A DNA stretch of 64,000 nt. Source: Burkholderiales bacterium PBB6 (GTDB taxonomy: Bacteria > Pseudomonadota > Gammaproteobacteria > Burkholderiales > Burkholderiaceae_C). The number at the start of each line of letters is the position of its first letter. Position 1 is the first letter of the stretch. Location of the stretch: positions 342,709 through 406,708 of the forward strand of contig NKIH01000005.1 of NCBI GenBank assembly GCA_002255925.1, read 5' to 3'. The position numbers and the translations under genes are program-made. The notes beneath the pieces are model-generated. The model was not told the origin of the DNA. It saw only the letters and a program-made list of their open reading frames with translations, and did no database searches. Below, in pieces: positions 16,814-24,574 of the stretch.

Positions 16814-17280
16814 CCACTCCCACCTCCCCTGCCAAGAAGCGCACTGCGCCAAAATCGGCCCGCCGCCGCTCGCGCGAAATCGCCCTCCAGGGCCTGTACC
16901 AGTGGCTGGTGTCGGGTGAAGACGCCGGCGTGATCGACGCCCACATGCGCGAGCAGGAAGGCTTCGACAAGGTCGACCGCGCGCACTATGACGCCCTGCT
17001 GCACGGCTGCATCACCGAGGCCGCTGACCTTGACGTGGTGCTGGGTCGCCATGTCGACCGCCGCACCAGCGAGCTGTCGCCGGTGGAACATGCCGTGCTG
17101 CTGATCGGCACCTACGAGCTGAAGCACTGCATCGACGTGCCGTACCGCGTCGCCATCAACGAAGCGGTCGAGCTCGCCAAGAGCTTCGGCGGCACCGATG
17201 GCCACAAGTACGTGAACGGCGTGCTCGACAAGGCCGCTGGCGACCTGCGCGCCACGGAAGTCCAGGCTCGGTCACGCTGA
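16810..17280 (+). CDS. nusB: NusB, transcription antitermination factor
   Basis: The 156-residue all-helical protein starts at a GTG overlapping the ribH stop (GTGA). After a basic, Pro/Ala-rich N-terminus it carries the NusB core: [17 protein letters not shown], then [16 protein letters not shown] and the C-terminal [26 protein letters not shown]. NusB with NusE (S10) binds boxA RNA and drives rRNA antitermination. Its place after ribH is conserved in many proteobacteria. A terminator closes the operon 48 bp downstream. Confidence 0.96.
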   Translation: MTTPTSPAKKRTAPKSARRRSREIALQGLYQWLVSGEDAGVIDAHMREQEGFDKVDRAHYDALLHGCITEAADLDVVLGRHVDRRTSELSPVEHAVLLIGTYELKHCIDVPYRVAINEAVELAKSFGGTDGHKYVNGVLDKAAGDLRATEVQARSR

Positions 17281-17327
17281 CCGGCTTGTTGCCTGTGCCC
17301 CAACGCGCACCCCTGCGCACCACTGAC

Positions 17328-17348
17328 AAGCGCCCTCGCCGGGCGCTT
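17328..17348 (+). terminator. Terminator closing the riboflavin-nusB operon
   Basis: AAGCGCCC (17328-17335) and GGGCGCTT (17341-17348) form a perfect 8-bp stem with a 5-base loop, followed by GTTGCTTG. The tail is moderately T-rich. It sits between nusB and the aminotransferase gene, so it probably divides two transcripts. Confidence 0.65.
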
Positions 17349-17366
17349 GTTGCTTGAAGTTCCAGC

Positions 17367-18587
17367 ATGAAGCTCGCCAGCCGCCTCGACCACATCGATC
17401 CGTTCTACGTGATGGAGTGCGCCAAGGCGGCTTCCGCGCTGGCAGCCAGCCCGGCGTGTGACCCCGCCCAGGGCGGCTCGCCGATGATCTTCCTGAACAT
17501 CGGTGAGCCCGACTTCACGGCGCCGCCGCTGGTGCAGGCCGCCGCGCAGGCAGCCCTGCAGGCCGGTCGCACGCAGTACACCGATGCCAACGGTCTGGCG
17601 CCGCTGCGCCAGGCGCTCTCGGACTGGTATGCCAGCCGTTTCGGCCTGACGATCGACGCCCGCCGCATCGTCATCACGGCCGGCGCATCGGCTGCCCTGC
17701 AACTCGCCTGCCTCGCCTTGTTCGAGACCGGCGACGAGGTGCTGATGCCCGACCCGTCCTACCCCTGCAACCGCCATTTCGTGGCGGCCACCGGGGCAAC
17801 GGCCAGGTTGCTGCCCGCCGGCCCGGAGCACCGTTTCCAGCCTGACGCCGCCACCGTGGCCGCGGCCTGGACACCCGCCACGCGCGGCGTGGTGCTGGCA
17901 TCGCCTTCGAACCCGACGGGCACCTCCATCACGGCGGAGGCGCTGGAAGCCATTGCCCGCACCGTGCGCGCGAACGGCGGCGTGACCATCGTCGACGAGA
18001 TCTACCTCGGCCTCAGCTACGACGACCGCTTCAGCCAAAGCGCCCTGGCCCTGCCGGACGGACTGGGCGAGCAGGTCATCTCGGTCAACAGCTTCTCCAA
18101 GTACTTCAGCATGACGGGCTGGCGCCTGGGCTGGCTGGTGCTGCCCGAGCCGCTCGTGGGTGCAGTCGAGAAGTTGCAGCAGAACCTCTACATCTGCGCG
18201 TCCACCGTGGCCCAGCACGCCGCGCTGGCCTGTTTCGCGCCCGAAAGCCTGGCTGAATACGAACGCCGCCGTGCCGCCTTCCGTGAACGACGCGATGTGG
18301 TGGTGCCCGCCCTCAATGCCATGGGCCTGACCGTGCCCGTGATGCCCGACGGCGCGTTCTACGCCTGGGCCGACTGCAGCGCCTTCAGCGACGACAGCTG
18401 GCAGTTCTGCCTCGACGTCATGAACGAGGCCCATGTGGCCCTGACGCCCGGCAAGGACTTCGGCCCGGCTGCCGCCAGCCGCTATGTGCGCCTGTCCTTC
18501 GCCAACAGCCTGCCGCAGCTGGAAGAAGCCATGAACCGTCTGGCGCTGTTTTTGCGCCGCCGGGAATCCCAGGCCAGCCGGGCTTGA
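17367..18587 (+). CDS. Class I/II pyridoxal-phosphate aminotransferase
   Basis: The 406-residue protein is a fold-type I aminotransferase. Visible motifs are LNIGEPDFTAPP near the N-terminus, SPSNPTGTSI, the YDEIY-like VDEIYLGLSYDD, and the PLP lysine K245 in NSFSKYFSMTGWRLGW. The arginine that binds the substrate carboxylate is in RYVRLSFANS near the C-terminus. Substrate cannot be fixed from sequence; relatives act on aspartate, tyrosine or alanine. It lies just after the nusB terminator and 11 bp before the kinase gene, so it is probably the first gene of the transcript leading into tolQRA. Confidence 0.88.
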   Translation: MKLASRLDHIDPFYVMECAKAASALAASPACDPAQGGSPMIFLNIGEPDFTAPPLVQAAAQAALQAGRTQYTDANGLAPLRQALSDWYASRFGLTIDARRIVITAGASAALQLACLALFETGDEVLMPDPSYPCNRHFVAATGATARLLPAGPEHRFQPDAATVAAAWTPATRGVVLASPSNPTGTSITAEALEAIARTVRANGGVTIVDEIYLGLSYDDRFSQSALALPDGLGEQVISVNSFSKYFSMTGWRLGWLVLPEPLVGAVEKLQQNLYICASTVAQHAALACFAPESLAEYERRRAAFRERRDVVVPALNAMGLTVPVMPDGAFYAWADCSAFSDDSWQFCLDVMNEAHVALTPGKDFGPAAASRYVRLSFANSLPQLEEAMNRLALFLRRRESQASRA

Positions 18588-18598
18588 GGAAGATGGCC

Positions 18599-20308
18599 AT
18601 GTCTGCGTCAAGTTTGCGTATGCTCCAGTCCATGCGCTGGAAGCTGTTCGGTCGCAAGGTTGAGCAGAGCCCGCCGGAGGCGTCCGACTCGACCTTCGAA
18701 GCCACCACTGTCGAAGACTTGCCGCCCGGCCTCGCAGAAGCCTTGGCGGCACATGGCGCTGCGCCCGTAGCCGGCCCGGGCGATGCCGGTGACGCCGGCA
18801 TCCACGCCAACAACATCATCGGCCACGTTGGCCGCTACGCACTCAAATCGGTGCTTGGCGAAGGTGGTCTCGGCACGGTGTACGCCGCCTGGGACCCGCT
18901 GCTGTCGCGCCCGGTGGCCGTCAAGACCCTGCACCTGCATCTGCACCTCGAGGCCGGCAAGACCGAAGCCCTCGACAGCATGATCCTGAACGAGGCGCGC
19001 GCCGCCGCGCGGCTGTCGCACCCCCACATCGTCACGGTGTTTGATGCCGGCCCGTCCGAGCAGGGCATCTACATCGCGATGGAACCCCTGCGGGGCCGCG
19101 ATCTGCGTCACCTGCTGCAGGAAGGCTGGCGTCCGACGCCGGTCGAGGTCGCCCACCTGGTGCGTCGGGTGGCTGACGCCCTGGCCTATGCCCACGGCAA
19201 GGGCGTGGTGCACTGTGACATCAAGCCCGCCAACATCTTCATGGTCGGCCGCAAGCAGCCCAAGGTGCTGGACTTCGGCATTGCGCGGGTCACCCAGCGT
19301 GATGGCTCGACCGTGGAAGGGCCGGTTGCCGGCTCACCGTATTACCTGGCACCGGAACAGGTGGTTGGTGGCCCGATCGACCGGCGTGTCGACGTGTATT
19401 CGCTGGGCGTGGTGATGTACGAGTTGCTCACCGGACAGCGCGCGTTCACCGGCGCCACGGTCGACGACATCACCCGGGCCGTGCTGCAAGACCCGACACC
19501 CGTGGCGCGCAAGGCCAATCCGAAGGTGCCTGCAGGTCTGTCGGCGATTGCCCGCCGCGCCATGGCTCGTGCACCGGAAGAGCGGCTGGCCTCTGCCCGA
19601 CACCTCGCGTCCGAGCTGCGCCACTGGCTTGATTCCCAGGAAGCGCAGGCCTTGGGTGAGCCACCCAGCCAGCGTCGCGGCCGTTGGGCGGCACTGTTGG
19701 GCGTAGCGTTGACGGCCGGGGCCGTGACCGCCGTGTGGATGAACGCCAGGTCGCGCACCGCCACCGACACCCCCCTGCAAGCTGCAGCCCCGGCCGCCAG
19801 TTCAGCATTGCTTGAGGCGTCGGCCCCGCTCGCCACGGCGAATGCCGGTGGCTTGGCCACCGACGAGCGCTGGGCCGACACGCCGGCCACGTCTGCCTCC
19901 GGCCCAGCCACTCTGAAGACCGACGCCGAACCACCTGCCTCGAGTGAGAAGCAGGCGGCCAAGGACAAAGACAAGGACAAGGCGCGTGATGCCGCCGCGA
20001 CCGCGCGCACCGACAAGGAGCGCCGCAAGGCCGAGGCCAAGGACAAAAAAACGCGCGACGACGCCACAGCGGCCGACCGCCCTGCCGTGCCGGTGGCCAC
20101 TGGCACGGTACAGTTGGCGATCAGCCCGTGGGGCGAGGTTGAGGTTGACGGCAAGCCCGCCGGCACCGCGCCACCCCTGACGCGTCTGACCCTGCCGGCC
20201 GGCCGTCACACCATCACCGTGCGCAATGGCGATTTCCCCGCCTATGTCCGCAACGTCGAGGTGGACCCCGACCACCCACTGCAAGTCAAACACAGATTCG
20301 GTCCGTGA
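18599..20308 (+). CDS. Transmembrane Ser/Thr protein kinase with C-terminal PEGA domain
   Basis: I use the ATG at 18599, 8 bp after GAGGA; earlier in-frame TTG/ATG codons exist at 18584 and 18593. The 569-residue protein has a Hanks-type kinase domain (about residues 80-345): glycine loop GEGGLGTVY, VAVK lysine K109, catalytic loop HCDIKPAN (D207), DFG at D225 and LAPEQV. The residue before the catalytic Asp is Cys, so this is a non-RD kinase. A transmembrane helix follows at about 363-382, then a long Ala/Lys/Asp-rich linker, and a PEGA domain (about 501-569) on the far side of the membrane. It overlaps the next gene and leads into the tol operon. Targets are unknown. Confidence 0.9.
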   Translation: MSASSLRMLQSMRWKLFGRKVEQSPPEASDSTFEATTVEDLPPGLAEALAAHGAAPVAGPGDAGDAGIHANNIIGHVGRYALKSVLGEGGLGTVYAAWDPLLSRPVAVKTLHLHLHLEAGKTEALDSMILNEARAAARLSHPHIVTVFDAGPSEQGIYIAMEPLRGRDLRHLLQEGWRPTPVEVAHLVRRVADALAYAHGKGVVHCDIKPANIFMVGRKQPKVLDFGIARVTQRDGSTVEGPVAGSPYYLAPEQVVGGPIDRRVDVYSLGVVMYELLTGQRAFTGATVDDITRAVLQDPTPVARKANPKVPAGLSAIARRAMARAPEERLASARHLASELRHWLDSQEAQALGEPPSQRRGRWAALLGVALTAGAVTAVWMNARSRTATDTPLQAAAPAASSALLEASAPLATANAGGLATDERWADTPATSASGPATLKTDAEPPASSEKQAAKDKDKDKARDAAATARTDKERRKAEAKDKKTRDDATAADRPAVPVATGTVQLAISPWGEVEVDGKPAGTAPPLTRLTLPAGRHTITVRNGDFPAYVRNVEVDPDHPLQVKHRFGP

Positions 20309-20745
20309 CGCTGCCTGCCACCTCCCGCCCTGCCCTGCGCCTGCCTCACTTCAGCGCTGTCGCGCTCTCGCTGGCCCTGCCCTTGCTGCTGTCGGCCTGT
20401 GCCGGCCTGATGAACAAGCCTGCCGCGAATACGCCCAGCGTCACCGACGCGATGGCGAAGCCGGCCGAGCGCCAGCTGGTGGCGGCATTGCGCCTGTATG
20501 ACGACGCCATGTACCGCGAAGCCGAAAAGGCCCTCGACGAAGCGCTGCGTCTGAAGTTGTCGAACCCGCGAGACCAGGCCACCGCCTGGAAGACGCTGGC
20601 TTTCATCTACTGCACCAGCGGCCGCAAGCCCGAGTGCGAAAAGGCCTTCCGCAGCGCCCGCAGCGCCGACCCCGAATTTGCCCTGAGCAAGGCCGAGGCC
20701 GGTCACCCCGTCTGGGGCCCGGTGTACGCGGCTTCACGCCGCTGA
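20305..20745 (+). CDS. TPR-like lipoprotein
   Basis: The 146-residue protein starts at a GTG inside the kinase stop (GTGA). A signal peptide ends in the lipobox LLLSAC, placing the acylated cysteine at C32. The mature part is helical and reads like one or two TPR units (AALRLYDDAMYREAEKALDEAL, AWKTLAFIYCTSGRKPECEKAF). It resembles small lipoproteins sometimes annotated as TssQ-like when near type VI secretion genes, but no such genes occur here. Its coupling to a PEGA kinase upstream and ybgC-tolQRA downstream suggests an envelope role. The function is unknown. Confidence 0.8.
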   Translation: MTLPATSRPALRLPHFSAVALSLALPLLLSACAGLMNKPAANTPSVTDAMAKPAERQLVAALRLYDDAMYREAEKALDEALRLKLSNPRDQATAWKTLAFIYCTSGRKPECEKAFRSARSADPEFALSKAEAGHPVWGPVYAASRR

Positions 20746-21152
20746 TGCAGCCCGCCCACGCCCACGAACACCCGGTCCGGGTGTACTGGGAAGACACCGA
20801 CGCCGGTGGCGTTGTCTTCTACGCCAACTACCTGAAGTTTTTCGAGCGTGCGCGCACCGAATGGCTGCGGGCCTTGGGTGTTGGCCAGCAGGCGCTGGCT
20901 GATGAGACCGGCGCCATCTTCGTGGTGGCGCATACCGAGTTGCGCTACCTGGCCCCGGCAAGGTTGGATGACGCCCTGCGCATCACCGTGGATCTGCGCG
21001 AACTGGGGCGCGCCGCGATGGTGGTGCACCAGCAGGCCTGGCGCGGCGAGCAATTGCTGTGCGAAGGCCAGATCCAGATTGCCTGTGTGGACCGGGGAAC
21101 CTTCCGGCCACGACGAATTCCGACATCGATCACCCAACTGATCTCACCATGA
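20745..21152 (+). CDS. ybgC: YbgC, Tol-Pal associated acyl-CoA thioesterase
   Basis: The 135-residue hotdog-fold protein starts at 20745, sharing a base with the lipoprotein stop (TGATG). It contains the 4-hydroxybenzoyl-CoA thioesterase signature VYWEDTDAGGVVFYANYL, with the catalytic aspartate at D19. YbgC proteins hydrolyse acyl-CoA or acyl-ACP and are the standard first gene of tol-pal operons. The stop overlaps the tolQ start (ATGA), confirming the operon. Confidence 0.93.
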   Translation: MQPAHAHEHPVRVYWEDTDAGGVVFYANYLKFFERARTEWLRALGVGQQALADETGAIFVVAHTELRYLAPARLDDALRITVDLRELGRAAMVVHQQAWRGEQLLCEGQIQIACVDRGTFRPRRIPTSITQLISP

Positions 21153-21826
21153 ACCAGGATCTCTCCATCGTTTCTCTGATCATGCACGCCAGCCTGGTCG
21201 TGCAGCTGGTCGTGGCCGGCCTGCTGGCCATTTCGCTGGCCAGCTGGACGGTGATCTTCTCCAAGGGCGTGGGGTTGTCGCGCGTGAAGGCGGCCCATGA
21301 AGAGTTCGAGCAGACCTTCTGGTCTGGCCAGAACCTGCAAGACATCTACAAGGCCGTCAGCACCAAGCCCGATGCCTCGCCGATGGAGCGGTTGTTTGCC
21401 AGCGGCATGCGCGAATTTCTCAAGCTGCGTGAACGCCAGCTGGACGCCGCCACCCAGCTCGACGGCGCCCGCCGCGCCATGCGCGCCAGCCTGCAGCGTG
21501 AGCTCGACACGCTGGAAGGCAACATCGGCTTCCTCGCCTCGGTCGGATCGGTCAGCCCGTATGTCGGCCTGTTCGGCACGGTCTGGGGGATCATGCACGC
21601 CTTCGTCGGCTTGTCGAACCTGCAGCAGGTGACGCTGGCCACCGTGGCGCCGGGCATTGCCGAAGCGCTGGTCGCCACCGCGATCGGCCTGTTCTCGGCC
21701 ATCCCGGCGGTGATTGCCTACAACCGCTTCGCGCGCCAGATCGACCGCATCGCGACGCAGCTCGACAGCTTCACCGACGAGTTCTCCAACATCCTGCAGC
21801 GCAATGTCGGCGCCGCCGGCCGCTGA
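21149..21826 (+). CDS. tolQ: TolQ, inner-membrane proton-channel subunit of Tol-Pal
   Basis: The 225-residue protein has the three transmembrane segments of the MotA/TolQ/ExbB family: near the N-terminus (LVVQLVVAGLLAISLASW), and two in the second half (FLASVGSVSPYVGLFGTVWG and ATAIGLFSAIPAVIAYNRF). With TolR it forms the proton-driven motor that energises TolA for outer-membrane constriction at division and for lipid homeostasis. The N-terminal MNQDLSIVSLIMHASLVVQ matches TolQ better than ExbB. It is followed 15 bp later by tolR. Confidence 0.94.
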   Translation: MNQDLSIVSLIMHASLVVQLVVAGLLAISLASWTVIFSKGVGLSRVKAAHEEFEQTFWSGQNLQDIYKAVSTKPDASPMERLFASGMREFLKLRERQLDAATQLDGARRAMRASLQRELDTLEGNIGFLASVGSVSPYVGLFGTVWGIMHAFVGLSNLQQVTLATVAPGIAEALVATAIGLFSAIPAVIAYNRFARQIDRIATQLDSFTDEFSNILQRNVGAAGR

Positions 21827-21841
21827 GCGTCGGAGCCGCAG

Positions 21842-22270
21842 ATGCCCGGTGTAGCTCCTCGCGGCAGTGGCCGCCAGCGTCGCTCGATGAACGAGATCAA
21901 CATGGTTCCGTTCATCGACGTGATGCTCGTCCTGCTGATCATTTTCATGGTCAGCGCTCCGCTCATCACCACCGGCGTGGTCGATCTTCCCAGCGTGGGC
22001 AAGGCCAAGACACGGCCGCAATCGGTCATCGAGATCACGGTTGCGAGTGACGACAAGCTCAAGCTCAAGGTCGACAAGGGTGAGGCTGTGACCATCACCT
22101 TGGCGCAAGTTGCTGCGCGGGTTCGCGACGCCCAGGGCGGCAGCGCCGAGGTGCCTGTGGTGATCAGCGCCGACAAGCAGGTGCGCTACGAAACCGTGGT
22201 GAAAGTGATGGATACGCTGCAGCGCGCCGGTGTTCAGCGCGTCGGCCTGTCTGTCAAACAAGGCGGCTGA
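21842..22270 (+). CDS. tolR: TolR, Tol-Pal motor subunit
   Basis: The 142-residue protein belongs to the ExbD/TolR family. One transmembrane helix near the N-terminus (MVPFIDVMLVLLIIFMVSAP) includes D26, the residue expected to carry protons. A periplasmic domain follows (VVISADKQVRYETVVKVMDTLQRAGV). It works with TolQ to power TolA. The ATG at 21842 comes 15 bp after the tolQ stop. Confidence 0.94.
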   Translation: MPGVAPRGSGRQRRSMNEINMVPFIDVMLVLLIIFMVSAPLITTGVVDLPSVGKAKTRPQSVIEITVASDDKLKLKVDKGEAVTITLAQVAARVRDAQGGSAEVPVVISADKQVRYETVVKVMDTLQRAGVQRVGLSVKQGG

Positions 22271-22274
22271 ACCC

Positions 22275-23231
22275 TTGAGCACGGTCCTTGACACCCTCAG
22301 CGTGCCGCGCGAAAGCCTGCGGCCGCCCAGCGCTGACCAGCCCCGCTTCGGCCTGCTGATGTCGCTGATGGCGCATGCCGGCCTGGTGACGGCGCTGACG
22401 CTGGGCGTGCAATGGCGAACCGAAGAGCCCGCTGGCGTGGTGGCCGAACTCTGGGCCGCCACGCCAGAGCTGGCCGCGCCGCGCACCGAGGCGCCGCCTG
22501 TTGAGCAGCCCGCGGTAGAGCCACCCCCGCCCCCGCCGCCAGTAGCCGAACGCAAACCGACGCCGCCACCGCCGCCGCCCGCAGTGGAGGAGCGCGAAGC
22601 CCAGATCGCCATCGAGAAGGCTGAAAAGGCCAAGCTCGAGAAGCAGCGGCTGGACGAAGAGCGCCAGGCCGCCGAGAAGAAGAAGGCGCTGGACGACGCG
22701 CGCAAGAAGAAGGAAGAGGCACAAAAGCGGGAGCACGAACGCGAACGCGACGAGCAGGACCGCAAGTTGAAGGCCGAGAAAGCCGAGAAGGCAGACAAGG
22801 CCCAAAAGGCCGACAAGGAGCGCCGCGACAAGCTGGCCGCCGAGAAGGCCGACCAAGCCGCCAAGGCGGCGCGGGAAGACCAGATCCGCCGCATGAACGC
22901 CCAGTTGGGTGGTGGCACCGGTGCGCCAGGCAGCACCGGCACCGCAGCGCGCGACGCTGGCCCGTCCGCCGGTTATGCCGGCCGCATCAAGGCCCGCATC
23001 AAGCCGAACATCGTGCTGACCGACGATATCGTCGGCAACCCGATCGCCGAAGTGGAAGTGCGGCTGGCCGCCGACGGCACCATCATCGGCCGCAAGATCT
23101 CCAAGACCAGCGGCTCGAAGGCCTGGGACGACACGGTGCTGCGCGCCATTGACCGCACCGCCATGCTGCCGCGTGACACCAACGGCAAGGTCGAGCCGGT
23201 GATGCTGATCAGCTTCAAGCCCGTCGAGTGA
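22275..23231 (+). CDS. tolA: TolA, Tol-Pal envelope-spanning protein
   Basis: I place the start at the TTG at 22275, 4 bp after the tolR stop, giving 318 residues; no ATG gives a full N-terminus, so the start is uncertain. A transmembrane helix lies at about residues 27-47 (MSLMAHAGLVTALTLGVQW). A proline-rich stretch and a long Glu/Lys/Ala-rich helix (about residues 110-205) follow. The C-terminal domain (GYAGRIKARIKPNIV, VRLAADGTIIGRKI) is the TolA/TonB-type fold that binds TolB-Pal or colicins. Its 3' end overlaps the convergent doxX gene by 17 bp, and tolB and pal do not follow. Confidence 0.92.
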   Translation: MSTVLDTLSVPRESLRPPSADQPRFGLLMSLMAHAGLVTALTLGVQWRTEEPAGVVAELWAATPELAAPRTEAPPVEQPAVEPPPPPPPVAERKPTPPPPPPAVEEREAQIAIEKAEKAKLEKQRLDEERQAAEKKKALDDARKKKEEAQKREHERERDEQDRKLKAEKAEKADKAQKADKERRDKLAAEKADQAAKAAREDQIRRMNAQLGGGTGAPGSTGTAARDAGPSAGYAGRIKARIKPNIVLTDDIVGNPIAEVEVRLAADGTIIGRKISKTSGSKAWDDTVLRAIDRTAMLPRDTNGKVEPVMLISFKPVE

Positions 23232-23688
23232 CGCCGCGGGCTGCCAGCCAGGCGTCCACCGACCACTGGCCCGGCCCCCACAGCAGCAGCGCCAGCAGCA
23301 GGCTGCCCCAGAACTGGTGCTGCTGCAGCGCGGCCGGGGCGATATCAGCCAGGCTGAGCACGGCGACGATGTTCAGCACACTCAGGCCCAAGGCACCAAA
23401 GCGCCCAAACAAGCCGAGCACCAGCAACACCGGCAACACCAGTTCACCGGCGGTGCCGGCCCAGGCGGCCAGCTCGGGCGGCAGCAGCGGCACCTGATAT
23501 TCGGACTCGAACAGCGCCAGCGTGGTGTCCCAATCGCGCAGCTTGGTCAGGCCGGAGGCAAAAAATACCTGCGCCACATACAGGCGGGCTGCCAGTTGCG
23601 CCAATGGCTGCAGGGCATCCAGGCGCGTGTGGCAACCGTGCACCAACGCATCAAAGCGGCTGCGTGTCCTCGTGATCAAAGCCATCAT
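23215..23688 (-). CDS. DoxX family membrane protein of the bufferin/gig-type operon
   Basis: From the ATG at 23688, which has GGAG six bases upstream, the protein has 157 residues; ATGs at 23694 and 23685 are close alternatives. It shows four hydrophobic segments and the DoxX signature LAARLYVAQVFFASGLTKLRDW and later GTAGELVLPVLLVLGLFGRFGALGL. DoxX proteins are the fourth member of many DUF2282/DUF692/DUF2063 operons, for example gigT of the gold-induced cluster of Cupriavidus. A redox or quinone-related role is often suggested but not established. It is the last gene of the operon, 22 bp after bufC. Confidence 0.85.
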   Translation of the reverse strand: MMALITRTRSRFDALVHGCHTRLDALQPLAQLAARLYVAQVFFASGLTKLRDWDTTLALFESEYQVPLLPPELAAWAGTAGELVLPVLLVLGLFGRFGALGLSVLNIVAVLSLADIAPAALQQHQFWGSLLLALLLWGPGQWSVDAWLAARGVTRRA

Positions 23689-23710
23689 GGCCATCTCCAG
23701 ATTTGTATTT

Positions 23711-24574
23711 TCAGAGGGTCTCGGGCGCATTGCCGAGGCTGACCCGAACCAGCCAACCCGATTGCACGGCACGCACCAACCAGCCTTCGAATGACAACGG
23801 TGGAGATTCGGCGACCGCGGATTCCAGGGCCAGCCCCAAGGCCCGGCCCTGCAGCAGCGATTGGGTGAAGGTGGCCTCTGGTGGCGTCAAACGTTCAACA
23901 GCCACCTGCCAGCCGTCGCGCACCACCAGCACCGGCTCGGTGCGGACTTGCTGCAGCGCCTCACGCAGGGCCGCAAACGCCGGTGCGCGCTCGGCATGGC
24001 CCTCCGGCCATTGGTGGGCGGTCCAGATCAGGTGCAAAGGCCAGGGGCTGATCAGCACAGCACTGCCGGGTTGCAGATGCAGCAGCGCCTGCCCGGCCTC
24101 CGGGCTGGCGAGCAGCGCCAGGGTGTCGGGTTGAGGGGACGCATCCACCGCACGGCAGGCCTGGTGCACCAGCCATTCCAGCTCGGCCGTGCTGGCCAGC
24201 CACGGGGCGGCCTCCACCACCTCAGTTTGCTGGCTCAACCACGCGGGCAGCGCTTCGCCCCAACAGGCCAGGTCACCACGCACCGGCGGCGCGTCGCGCC
24301 AGAACTGCCGGGCGAGTGCGGCAAAGTCAGCTTCACCCAGCATTTGCTGCACCACCGGAAAGGCGCTGGCCAAGGCGCGCGGCGCCAGCGCCAGCGCATT
24401 GCGCCGGTAGGCCTTCAAACCCTCGTCGGGGGCCGCATCACCGCGCTGGCCCGGCCATGGGTCTATCTGGGCCAGCAACCACTGCGGCTCCGCTTCAGCG
24501 CGAATGGCCAGCAGCAAGGTCTGCTGCCGATGGGCTTCGGCGCGCAGCGCGTCGTCCGCAAGTGGGGGTGTCAA
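23711..24574 (-). CDS. bufC: DUF2063 protein, partner of the MNIO enzyme (BufC/HvfC-type)
   Basis: The frame gives 287 residues from a TTG at 24574 that overlaps the bufB stop; no ATG fits, so this coupled TTG is the best start. The N-terminal third (DEGLKAYRRNALALAPRALASAFPVVQQMLGEADFAALARQFW) is the DUF2063 signature. The C-terminal half matches the associated extension (LHLIWTAHQWP). DUF2063 proteins act with DUF692 oxygenases by binding the precursor peptide and presenting it to the enzyme. The operon position between bufB and doxX supports the role. Confidence 0.87.
   Translation of the reverse strand: MTPPLADDALRAEAHRQQTLLLAIRAEAEPQWLLAQIDPWPGQRGDAAPDEGLKAYRRNALALAPRALASAFPVVQQMLGEADFAALARQFWRDAPPVRGDLACWGEALPAWLSQQTEVVEAAPWLASTAELEWLVHQACRAVDASPQPDTLALLASPEAGQALLHLQPGSAVLISPWPLHLIWTAHQWPEGHAERAPAFAALREALQQVRTEPVLVVRDGWQVAVERLTPPEATFTQSLLQGRALGLALESAVAESPPLSFEGWLVRAVQSGWLVRVSLGNAPETL

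Noticed and set aside
14993..16852. A 619-codon minus-strand open frame opposite ribD-ribB-ribH
   Set aside because: Antisense to three conserved riboflavin genes, with no ribosome binding site and atypical composition.
18599..20745. Kinase plus lipoprotein as part of a type VI secretion locus (PpkA/TssQ-like)
   Set aside because: No Tss genes are nearby, and the pair is fused into the tol transcript; the resemblance of the lipoprotein is too general.
22500..22880. Tandem repeats at DNA level
   Set aside because: These are codon-level repeats (poly-Pro and Lys/Glu/Ala) of the TolA linker and helix, normal for this protein.
20945..22942. A 665-codon minus-strand open frame opposite ybgC-tolQRA
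   Set aside because: Serine-rich low-complexity translation that mirrors the Lys/Glu-rich helix of TolA; all four genes on the other strand are secure.
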